A stretch of 45,700 nucleotides of DNA. Source: Candidatus Firestoneibacteriota bacterium. GTDB taxonomy: Bacteria; Oederibacteriota; D2-FULL-39-29. The stretch covers positions 1 through 45,700 of the forward strand of contig CAITEH010000050.1 in NCBI GenBank assembly GCA_903891415.1, read 5' to 3'. Below are positions 24,305-31,736 of this stretch, piece by piece (the first letter of the stretch is position 1; every line of letters starts with the position of its first letter). Below the pieces are notes generated by a model, which saw nothing but the letters and a program-made list of their open reading frames with translations, did not search any database and had not been told where the DNA came from. A program made the translations under genes and the position numbers.

Positions 24305-25085
24305 TTTTTGCCTTTCCGTTCCGGCCGGTAAAAAGCATCTCGGCCATGACCTGGTCCACGGCCCGGAGCCGCTGGGTCAGGATGCCGATAAAAACCCAGA
24401 GTAATTTAATAGAAAGCATATCATTATTCGCCAGGGTCTTCTTAAAATCCTCGCGGGTTATCATGAACAGGCTGGCATGTTCCAGGGAAACCGCGCCGGC
24501 TGACCTGGGGCCTTTATCAAGCAGGGCAATTTCCCCGAAAAAATCCCCTTCCTTGAGCGTCGCGATAACTTCCGCTTTGCCTTTCTGGTTCTTTTTTACA
24601 ATATTCACCTTGCCGTTAATAACCGTGTACAGGGCGTTACCGTCCGAACCTTCCTCGAAAATACTCTGCCCATCCCTGAAATATACTTCTTTGCTTATCT
24701 TCCTTATATACCAGGCCTCTTCATCGGATAAGGTACTGAAAGGTTTTATGTTCTTTAAGAAGATGACCGAACCGGTATAGACCGAGATCTCCCGGGTCAA
24801 TTCTTGCGGCAGGTTTTGAAAACTGACGGCGGAAAAGAACTTGTCCCCGGAATCAAAGGAACGAACTACCACGCCGGGTATATTTTCAAGTTTTTTACCT
24901 TCCTGGAGTTCAAAATTTATCAGAAGTTCCGTGCCTTTGGGGAGAAAAGTATTAATTGACAGGCCTATCCCGCCGGCGCCAAAGTTGGTGATCGTCCCCA
25001 CAAAGAACCGGTCACCCAGCTCCCGGACGACAACGCTGACAGCCATTTTTATCTCTATTCTCTGCGCTTTTCTTCTTTCCTGCAT
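24297..25085 (-). CDS. PilZ - cyclic-nucleotide-binding fusion protein 1
   Basis: A 262-aa predicted double second-messenger receptor. Residues 3-115 are a PilZ domain (RRKAQR at 4-9; the second c-di-GMP motif is the weakened TNFGAGG instead of NxSxxG, so affinity may be reduced). Residues about 115-240 are a CAP-type cyclic-nucleotide domain with the canonical phosphate-binding cassette GDFFGEIALLDKGPRSAG. There is no helix-turn-helix, so it likely acts by protein contact. It is the paralogue of its neighbour at 25,098-25,898, 12 bp upstream, and overlaps pheA by 8 bp. GGAG precedes the ATG. Confidence 0.88.
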   Translation of the reverse strand: MQERRKAQRIEIKMAVSVVVRELGDRFFVGTITNFGAGGIGLSINTFLPKGTELLINFELQEGKKLENIPGVVVRSFDSGDKFFSAVSFQNLPQELTREISVYTGSVIFLKNIKPFSTLSDEEAWYIRKISKEVYFRDGQSIFEEGSDGNALYTVINGKVNIVKKNQKGKAEVIATLKEGDFFGEIALLDKGPRSAGAVSLEHASLFMITREDFKKTLANNDMLSIKLLWVFIGILTQRLRAVDQVMAEMLFTGRNGKAKNG

Positions 25086-25097
25086 GAATTTTCTCCG

Positions 25098-25898
25098 TTA
25101 CTTTATTTCATTAAGAGCGGCCTCGCTGAAAAGCAGGTCCACCATCTCCTGGCTCATGGCCTTCAAACGCTTTGAAAGCGTGCTGACAAAACCCACAAGT
25201 ATCTTGACCGCCACGAGGTGGTGCTTTTTAATAAGTTCATTGAACTGGTCGGCGGTGATGATAAAAAGCGTGCAGTCAGTATGCGCTGTCGCGTTCGCCG
25301 TGCGCAGGCCTTCGTCAAAAAGGGCCATTTCCCCGAAGAACTCGCCCTCGCGGATCAAAGCCAGAACTTCTTCATTGGAGGAATCTATGTTGGATTTCTT
25401 GCTGATCCGGACCTTCCCGCTCACCACCGCGCAAAAAGCATCCCCGTCTTCCCCCTCGTTAAAGATCGTCTTTCCCTCGGGATAATTTATCTCTCTGCCG
25501 ACGCTTTTTAATACAAGCGCTTCGGCATCGGTAAGCACGGAAAAGAGCTTGATCTTTTTAATAAAGTAGATGGTTTCGGCTATGGCATTCAGCTTGATCG
25601 CGCCCTGCTGGCTCATATTAAGGAACTCCAGGCCGTATTGAAACCGGTCCTCCAGGTCAGTGGCCCGGAGGATCTTGGCCGTGATATTTTCAAAAGCCAG
25701 GCCTTCTTTCACCTCAAAGGAGATCATAATATTTTTGCCCAGCGGAATGAACTCATCCATGACCACGGTCATCCCGCCCGCACTCAGATTAACAGTGGAG
25801 CACTTGAAGGCCCGGCCGGTCTCGCGGATAGTCACTGTCACCGGTATCTCAAGTTCCACCCTCTTATGTTTTTTTCTTTCAGAAAAGTCTTCAGACAT
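25098..25898 (-). CDS. PilZ - cyclic-nucleotide-binding fusion protein 2
   Basis: Paralogue of the next gene, 266 aa. The PilZ part has both canonical c-di-GMP motifs, RKKHKR at 8-13 and NLSAGG at 37-42. The CAP-like part has GEFFGEMALFDEGLRTANA, where the usual Arg-Ser pair of the phosphate-binding cassette is Arg-Thr. The pair thus look specialised in opposite directions: this copy stronger for c-di-GMP, the other for the cyclic nucleotide. No output domain is visible beyond a short helical tail. The ATG overlaps the scpB stop by 8 bp, with GGGAGAAG as ribosome site. Confidence 0.88.
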   Translation of the reverse strand: MSEDFSERKKHKRVELEIPVTVTIRETGRAFKCSTVNLSAGGMTVVMDEFIPLGKNIMISFEVKEGLAFENITAKILRATDLEDRFQYGLEFLNMSQQGAIKLNAIAETIYFIKKIKLFSVLTDAEALVLKSVGREINYPEGKTIFNEGEDGDAFCAVVSGKVRISKKSNIDSSNEEVLALIREGEFFGEMALFDEGLRTANATAHTDCTLFIITADQFNELIKKHHLVAVKILVGFVSTLSKRLKAMSQEMVDLLFSEAALNEIK

Positions 25899-26436
25899 TC
25901 GGTTCTTCTCCCATTTTCCCTATCAGTTCTTCGATCTTCGGCATCTCGGTAAGGTCCTTCAGGCCGAAATAGCGCAGGAACTCTTTGGTCGTCCCGTATA
26001 AAAGAGGCCGGCCGATCACATCCTTGCGGCCTTTGATCGCCGCCAGATCCCTGGCCAGCAGGGTATCCAGCACGCCTTCCACGCTGACCCCCCTGATCGA
26101 TTCTATTTCCAGCTTGGTTATCGGCTGGCGGTAAGCGATTATCGAAAGTGTTTCCAGCGCGGGCTTTGAAAGACGGTGCGTAAGCTTGCTTTTAAATAAC
26201 AATTTTATCCATTGCGCGAATTGCGGCCGGGTGACTATCTGAAAACCTTCCGCTATTTCCGTAATGGCATACGCCCTGCCTGTGGTCTCGTACTCTAAAG
26301 CCAGGTCGGAAATATGCTTTCTGATCTCATCTTCTTTCAGTTCTTCCAGAACACCTCTAAGGGTCGAGACAGGCAGAGGTTCATCCGCCACAAAAAGCAG
26401 AGCTTCTATTATAGACTTCGCGTAATTACTTTCCAT
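25891..26436 (-). CDS. scpB: Segregation and condensation protein B
   Basis: Winged-helix dimer partner of the Smc-ScpA condensin complex, needed for chromosome compaction and segregation. The 181 aa follow the ScpB pattern: YAKSIIEALLFVADEPLP at the N terminus, VTRPQFAQWI, the central LSKPALETLSIIAYRQPITKLEIESIRGVSVEGVL and the GRPLLYGTTKEFLRYFGL near the end. Usually scpA sits just upstream; here the upstream gene is an unrelated hydrolase and scpA is not in the window. A good promoter at 26,493-26,521 makes scpB the first gene of the run through the PilZ pair to pheA. Confidence 0.95.
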   Translation of the reverse strand: MESNYAKSIIEALLFVADEPLPVSTLRGVLEELKEDEIRKHISDLALEYETTGRAYAITEIAEGFQIVTRPQFAQWIKLLFKSKLTHRLSKPALETLSIIAYRQPITKLEIESIRGVSVEGVLDTLLARDLAAIKGRKDVIGRPLLYGTTKEFLRYFGLKDLTEMPKIEELIGKMGEEPNV

Positions 26437-26492
26437 TTAATATCTATCCTTTGGGTGCCGGTTCCTGCAAAGAGACGCTCTTACTGCTTATG

Positions 26493-26521
26493 ATTATAAC
26501 AAAAAAACAGTAATAACGCAA
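26493..26521 (-). promoter_or_regulatory. Promoter of the scpB-PilZ-PilZ-pheA run
   Basis: Minus strand: -35 TTGCGT (26,516-26,521), 17-bp spacer, -10 TATAAT (26,493-26,498). The leader before the scpB ATG would be about 50 nt. It lies just past the stop of the CocE-type gene. Confidence 0.7.
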
Positions 26522-26532
26522 ATACCCTTGTT

Positions 26533-28176
26533 TTAAGCTATTACCGGTAAAAGCAATCTGGAAGGATACTTCTTTGAATGATAGATAATCTGCCGGGCGG
26601 TCCGGGGCTTCTTTTCATGATAAATTTCCCCGCCGGTATTCAGGTTCCTGGCAAATCTCGGGAAACAACTGCTCGTGAGCTCCAGCCTGAGTTTGTGCTC
26701 CGGCAGAAAGACATTTGACGTCACATCCATTTCCAGCTCTATTTTGTACACTTTATGCTTTAAAAGCATTACCTCGCGGTCAAAACCTTCCCGGAAGCGG
26801 GCCCGCGCGATCCCGTCACAGATATTTATGGATTTTCCATCCGGGTAGACATCACAAAGCCGGGCGATAAAATCCGTATCTAAGACATCCGTTGAAAAAT
26901 ATAATTCCAGTTTTACGAATCCCGTGACTTCAAGCGGTTTTTTAAGTTCCTCCGAGGTATAGATCAGCATGTCCGACCTGCGTTCTATATAACTCTGGTC
27001 AAAGGCCCCCGCGGGCTGTGAAGGTATAAGCGAGCAGCCGCCCAGGCTGGGGACCGGCTCCAGCGGATCATAAATATAACTGTCTTCTTCCTGTCCCGCG
27101 CCCGGCACTTCTGAAATAAAGCCGTCCCCGTTCAGGCTGTTGGCGGCATTTTTACAGCCCGGATAATAGGCCGTATATTTTGTCCTCTTTAAAGGCCAGC
27201 TTTCCTCGTCCCGCCATTCATTGAGGCCCATTACAAATATCCTGACAGGTTTTTCCGTGTCTATGCCGTTCTTAAGGCCTTTCAGATACCTGTCCAGCCA
27301 TCTTTTTTTTATCGCCTCTATATCCACCAGAGAAGCGCCGCCGTAATCTATCTGGCCCCCGACCCGGCCGGCGGATAAACCGTGCGTCCAGGGGCCCACA
27401 AGCAATTTTGCTTTTTTTCCCCTTTTTAACAGCTCGCAGTAAACCTCTATAAGCGCCGCGGAATATTTATCATACCAGCCGCCCAGAAGAAAGGCCGGCG
27501 CATTAATATTCTCATAATAGCCGTCCAGGCCTCTTTTTTTCCAGTAGCTGTCACAGAGCGGATGTTTTATCATTTCTTTAAAAGCGGGGCAGGTAATGCC
27601 GGCGGCGGAATCAAGTTCGCTAAGGGGAAGAGTATCAAACACTTTATTCCAGTCCATTAAAGGCAGCGGTTTGTCTGTCCTGCCCGTATTGCCCGCCTGC
27701 CAGGCAAAACTGCCCAATTGCAGGACGCCGCTTTTCAGGGAACCGCATTTAAAAATGTTGCCGCCCATGACTGAAGGAGTTATAGCCGCAAGCGCCCCGG
27801 GCCCCAGCTTTGCCGCGGCCAGCTGGGTCAACCCGCAGTAGGAAGCCCCGCTCATGCCGATCCTGCCGTTGCACCAGGACTGGTCCGCAAGCCACTCAAT
27901 CGTATCGTAGCCGTCTTCAGCTTCATCGTAAGGAGAGAACTCGCCTTCGGAATCATATTTTCCGCGCACATCCTGGGTGACATAAGCGTAACCCGCGTCA
28001 AGATATAATTTCAGGAGCCTTTCGTTCTCCGGGGTGACGAACATGTTATTATTATAGGGATTTCTTACAAGTACCGCGGGAAACGGGCCGCCTTTATCCG
28101 GAAACCTGATATCTAAAGAGAGGCTGACTCCGTCACGCATTTTTGCCATTACATTTATTTTTTGCGCATAGCCCAT
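26533..28176 (-). CDS. CocE/NonD-family serine hydrolase (peptidase S15-like)
   Basis: Alpha/beta hydrolase of the X-Pro dipeptidyl-peptidase / cocaine-esterase / acyl-transfer family, 547 aa from the chosen start. The nucleophile is Ser112 in GMSGASYCG, the acid Asp236 in GGWYDKYS and the base His265 in VGPWTHG; the C-terminal jelly-roll of the family fills the rest. I start it at 28,176, where GGAG stands five bases upstream and the protein opens MGYAQKINVMAKMRDGV; a longer frame to 28,308 would overlap the upstream gene by 115 bp with an untypical Arg-rich leader. No signal peptide is visible. Last gene of the large minus-strand cluster; substrate unknown. Confidence 0.9.
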   Translation of the reverse strand: MGYAQKINVMAKMRDGVSLSLDIRFPDKGGPFPAVLVRNPYNNNMFVTPENERLLKLYLDAGYAYVTQDVRGKYDSEGEFSPYDEAEDGYDTIEWLADQSWCNGRIGMSGASYCGLTQLAAAKLGPGALAAITPSVMGGNIFKCGSLKSGVLQLGSFAWQAGNTGRTDKPLPLMDWNKVFDTLPLSELDSAAGITCPAFKEMIKHPLCDSYWKKRGLDGYYENINAPAFLLGGWYDKYSAALIEVYCELLKRGKKAKLLVGPWTHGLSAGRVGGQIDYGGASLVDIEAIKKRWLDRYLKGLKNGIDTEKPVRIFVMGLNEWRDEESWPLKRTKYTAYYPGCKNAANSLNGDGFISEVPGAGQEEDSYIYDPLEPVPSLGGCSLIPSQPAGAFDQSYIERRSDMLIYTSEELKKPLEVTGFVKLELYFSTDVLDTDFIARLCDVYPDGKSINICDGIARARFREGFDREVMLLKHKVYKIELEMDVTSNVFLPEHKLRLELTSSCFPRFARNLNTGGEIYHEKKPRTARQIIYHSKKYPSRLLLPVIA

Positions 28177-28193
28177 AATAACTCCATAGCGTT

Positions 28194-29672
28194 TCAGGGT
28201 TTGGGATTTGTGACCCAATTGCCTTTTGAGGCGCCGCCTTTCGCTATCCAGAGCATATTTTTCCCGGAGAGTTCCTGCGCGGGCGCGTCTTTTCTGTTGG
28301 CTTCCCACATTGCGGTCACAAAGTCGTCACCGGCTTTGGTTTCCTGTTTGGGCCGCGGGAACTTGCCCCGCGCGCTCTTATAGGGATCGTCCTGCTGCAT
28401 CCAGCGATCTACATAATCAAAATACGCGTCGTGTCCCCAGAGTTTTATGGCTTTCATGCACCTGGCTGCCAGAGCAGTTCCGACCCAGGCAGAGGAAGTG
28501 CAGCAAACGCGGTAACCTTCGGAAAGTTTAAGCCATTTATCGGTTATCTCATCCGGGCGTCTTTCTTCATAGCCGGTGAGCGCGACATGATGAAAAACCA
28601 TCTGCCAGAGGACGGTCTGGCCGAACCAGCCTTTGCCGTAATAGGTCTGCGCGTCTTCCTGGAAAACGGCAGAAGCCGGGAGTTCGTATATTTTCGGCTC
28701 GCCCAGCATCAGACTTGCAAAAAGCACCGGCCATTTTCTTCCGCTTGAATGCCCTCCGCCCCAGTTCCACTGGCCGCCGTTCTTCGCGCAGCCCGAGATA
28801 TCAATTCCGTATTGAATAAGGCCCAGGGCTAATTTTCTTTTCTTTTCTTTCGGAACATCCAGGCAGAGCATAAGACCGGCCAGGGAGACCAGGCGCGAGT
28901 GCTCGCGGCCGTAATTCGGCTGGTTTTCATTGGCATTAAGCACCTGCTGGGTCCATTCCAGCATATTTTCTATCCAGGGCCGCTGAAAATATCTTTCAAA
29001 CTCCTCCCAGGAGGGGACGGTGCCGGCTGTCTTTAATTTGGGCAGCAGGTCCCACTTAAGGTCTTTTTCACGGTAGATACTTTTTTCACTTCCGGTATAA
29101 GCGGGCCGGAAAGCATCTTCCGGCGGCTGTACTGCCAGGCAGGTCAGGACCGCGGCGGCCTTCAAGACATTCTGGCATTTCTTTTCAGTGTTCACCATTA
29201 TGTTTTTGCAGAAATTATCTACGGGAACGGCGGTGTTACTTATAGTTGAAATTAAAGACTCGCTGGGCCGGAGGTTGTAAGGTATTTTCAGGCTCAGCGC
29301 CGCGTTATAAGACAGGATCCTGGAATCATAACCCTCGGAATAGCCGCATTTGTCCGCGACCATGCTCCCGTTACGCATATCAGGGTTCTCCACCAGGATA
29401 GTTTCTCCGTATCTGGTCTTGGCGATCTTGTTATTTTCAGAAACTGATAATTTTCCCGGAGCCGGAGTAATTTTTATTACGTTCACCGGGCCCAGTACCC
29501 ACCAATCACCCGTAATGAACTGTCCGCTTCTGACCGGCTTTTCAAAAGTCCACGTAATACCATACTGGCTGACCTCCGTACGGTCCGCCGCTTTCGCCTG
29601 TTCACCATAAGAAGTTCCGGTAAAACAAGGAAAAAGAACACAGGCCAGCACAGGTATAATAATATTTTTCAT
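28194..29672 (-). CDS. Secreted protein of unknown function
   Basis: I do not recognise this 492-aa protein. It begins with a cleavable signal peptide (about 1-23, hydrophobic VLACVLFPCFTGTSYG). Residues 30-160 look like a beta-rich domain containing SGQFITGDWWVLGPVNVIKI, a motif I associate with secreted proteins of PVC-type bacteria. Residues 170-440 are helical with regularly spaced Trp and His (WNWGGGHSSGRKWP, GWFGQTVLWQMVFHHVALTGY), reminiscent of an alpha/alpha toroid as in polysaccharide lyases and heparinases, but no catalytic set can be assigned. AAGGAGG lies eight bases before the ATG. It is 17 bp upstream of the CocE-type gene and probably co-expressed. Confidence 0.75.
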   Translation of the reverse strand: MKNIIIPVLACVLFPCFTGTSYGEQAKAADRTEVSQYGITWTFEKPVRSGQFITGDWWVLGPVNVIKITPAPGKLSVSENNKIAKTRYGETILVENPDMRNGSMVADKCGYSEGYDSRILSYNAALSLKIPYNLRPSESLISTISNTAVPVDNFCKNIMVNTEKKCQNVLKAAAVLTCLAVQPPEDAFRPAYTGSEKSIYREKDLKWDLLPKLKTAGTVPSWEEFERYFQRPWIENMLEWTQQVLNANENQPNYGREHSRLVSLAGLMLCLDVPKEKKRKLALGLIQYGIDISGCAKNGGQWNWGGGHSSGRKWPVLFASLMLGEPKIYELPASAVFQEDAQTYYGKGWFGQTVLWQMVFHHVALTGYEERRPDEITDKWLKLSEGYRVCCTSSAWVGTALAARCMKAIKLWGHDAYFDYVDRWMQQDDPYKSARGKFPRPKQETKAGDDFVTAMWEANRKDAPAQELSGKNMLWIAKGGASKGNWVTNPKP

Positions 29673-29757
29673 CCGCTCATCCTCCTTATTTTTTCATGGA
29701 AAACCCGGAGCTATCCAGGCACAAATTACAGCTGAATTTAATTTCCTGCGGTTAGGA

Positions 29758-30897
29758 TCATTTTTTGAGCTTTTGAACCCCGTCTTTCTTCAGCTCCAGG
29801 GTGTCCAGTACTTCTTCTTTTTCATTATACACTGTCATTAGCAGTCTTTCCGCGGACAGGTCAAATATCGCATAGTTGTAGTCTTCTACTGATTTTACTA
29901 CATAGGGTTTATCATTTTTTGCCGTAACTAAAGGCGCGCCCGCCGACCCGATTATCATATAATGAATGCCGTTCACCAAGTTATGCTGGTATAAATGGGA
30001 GTGCCCGGAGATCATCATATCAACTTTATTGGGTTCGAACAGGTCCCTGGACATTTTTATCAGTTTTTTATCTTCTTCATAGTTCGCATCCACATAGGCG
30101 GGAACATGAGTGATCACCAGCTTCCATTTTTTTTTGCAGGCCTCAAGGTCGGCTTTCACGAATTTATACTGGGAGTTTTCGGCAGTCACGGATAATTCGG
30201 TATTTAAAGCCAGCACGTGCAGGTCCCCGTAATCAAAGGAATAGTATTTTTGATTACCCGAGGCGGATTGCGGCGCTTCCGTAAAAGCATAAGTATTTTT
30301 TACATTGCCTTCATGATTTCCGACGGTATTGAAAAATGGCACCTCTGCTATCAGGGCCAGTTCGTTCTTAAGAAAGAACTCGTCCTTGAAGAACTTATAG
30401 GTGCCGTTCTGGCACAAGTCGCCGCCATAAAGCGAAAATCTCGGTTTTGCTTTTTTTATATTTGCCGCGATGGCGTCGTGCACATCAGTTCCGGTCCTGC
30501 AGTCGGCCATCCAGGCAAACCTAAAACTTGTGCCTTCCTCAACGGCCGTATTGAAAGTATGGTCCTCTGAATAAACTCCGGCCTGCGAGGCCTTGTAGTG
30601 ATAGAGCGCCCCGGGCTTGAGCCCTTTTAACTTTATCTTATGCACGTAGGTCGGCCGGGCCAACAGAGTTTCCGAAATACTCTCTTCAGCCTGGGAATTA
30701 CCGTACTTAAGATCCGCCCCGAAATAGACCGTTACCTGCTCCCGGGTATCGCATTCCACGAGTACATAGATACTGTCTTTTTGCACCGCCTGCAGATAGG
30801 GGGTCATGAGCATCGCGGAAAAAGAGAAGGAAGAAAATAATAAAACAAACAGAAAAACCTTGCAAGTTTTCTTAACGCGGCAGGTTCCGGTACTCAT
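29758..30897 (-). CDS. Secreted metallophosphoesterase, purple-acid-phosphatase-like
   Basis: Two-metal phosphoesterase predicted to act outside the inner membrane. The 379 aa have a signal peptide (hydrophobic core 13-28), a fibronectin-III-like N-terminal domain (about 32-117) and a calcineurin-like domain. Metal motifs are ADC at 131-133 (Asp132), GGD at 158-160, GNHE at 193-196, THVPAY with His264 and GHSHLY at 298-303. The layout, Fn3-like then phosphatase, is that of bacterial purple acid phosphatases, although the usual DxG is ADCR here. An AAGGAT ribosome site precedes the ATG. The gene follows the EMC3-like gene in the same direction, with a 17-bp gap. Confidence 0.92.
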   Translation of the reverse strand: MSTGTCRVKKTCKVFLFVLLFSSFSFSAMLMTPYLQAVQKDSIYVLVECDTREQVTVYFGADLKYGNSQAEESISETLLARPTYVHKIKLKGLKPGALYHYKASQAGVYSEDHTFNTAVEEGTSFRFAWMADCRTGTDVHDAIAANIKKAKPRFSLYGGDLCQNGTYKFFKDEFFLKNELALIAEVPFFNTVGNHEGNVKNTYAFTEAPQSASGNQKYYSFDYGDLHVLALNTELSVTAENSQYKFVKADLEACKKKWKLVITHVPAYVDANYEEDKKLIKMSRDLFEPNKVDMMISGHSHLYQHNLVNGIHYMIIGSAGAPLVTAKNDKPYVVKSVEDYNYAIFDLSAERLLMTVYNEKEEVLDTLELKKDGVQKLKK

Positions 30898-30914
30898 TTT
30901 TTATCCTTCTGTTC

Positions 30915-31736
30915 TTAACTTATTTTCAGCACCTGTTTCATTAGCAGGGAAAAAGGAATAACCAGGATCAAATAGCCGACGATCCAGGCCTGCATGATCC
31001 AGATACCCGGCACGATACCGAATAATTTGTATTCCCTGGACACGCTCTCAACCAGGTCTATCCCGCCGTCCGAATAGAACATATAAGGTTCCGCATACTT
31101 TAAGCCGTCCACGATCAGGTCTTTTTGATAAGTTTTACCGTTATAACGCAGTTCCAGCAGATAGGGCTTGCTTGATTTTTCACAGCGCAGCTGCCACTCG
31201 GCAATACCGTTAGAGACCTTGCCGGTCGCCTTATCAACATCCTCCTTCACTTTCTGTATCCAGCCCGTTTCCGGTTTGATCCCGGCCCGGGGCAGCATGT
31301 GGACATAGGAACCGATACTGGCAACCGGGAAATAAGCTTTTACGGATACCGGTTTAACGGGATCCAGAGGAAGATACGCTATGCGGGTAAACGCCCAGAC
31401 CGCCACCAGTGAAATGGGAATAAGGGAGGCCAGTAGCGGCTTTCCCTCGGCCTGAAAGACCTTCATCTCTATCTGCTGTTTGGTCGCGCGGTACCGGGCC
31501 AGGGCTTCCTTGTCTTTTTTCTTTTTGGCTTCTTTAATAAGCACGGCCAGGCGGGTCTTATCGCTGTCGCAGCGTTTTAAATGTTCCTGGTTCGTGGTAA
31601 AGAGCCGAACCACGGTAAGGATCAAAGCGGTACCGGTACCCACAAGGAACAGGGTCAGATCCCGGGGCAGATAAAGCATCCAGCCGAAAAGAAAATCGGT
31701 AATAGACATGCAGAGAGTTGTAAGGGCGTTAAGCAT
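30915..31736 (-). CDS. EMC3/TMCO1-like membrane protein (Oxa1/YidC superfamily)
   Basis: A 273-aa membrane protein with the DUF106/EMC3/TMCO1 plan: helix 26-47, a cytoplasmic, strongly basic coiled coil 50-97 (KRCDSDKTRLAVLIKEAKKK..., then RYRATKQQIEMK), helix 100-121, an extracytoplasmic domain 122-240 and a last helix 243-268. The family is best known from archaea and the eukaryotic ER, where members insert or chaperone membrane proteins; bacterial members occur but are little studied. The large insert before the last helix is unusual. Its ATG overlaps the dikinase stop by 8 bp, so the two are probably coupled. A role as a dedicated insertase for proteins of this cluster is inference. Confidence 0.72.
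   Translation of the reverse strand: MLNALTTLCMSITDFLFGWMLYLPRDLTLFLVGTGTALILTVVRLFTTNQEHLKRCDSDKTRLAVLIKEAKKKKDKEALARYRATKQQIEMKVFQAEGKPLLASLIPISLVAVWAFTRIAYLPLDPVKPVSVKAYFPVASIGSYVHMLPRAGIKPETGWIQKVKEDVDKATGKVSNGIAEWQLRCEKSSKPYLLELRYNGKTYQKDLIVDGLKYAEPYMFYSDGGIDLVESVSREYKLFGIVPGIWIMQAWIVGYLILVIPFSLLMKQVLKIS

Noticed and set aside
26533-28308. Longer CocE-type protein starting at 28,308
   Set aside because: It would overlap the upstream gene by 115 bp, its first 44 residues are unlike the family, and a good ribosome site lies before 28,176.
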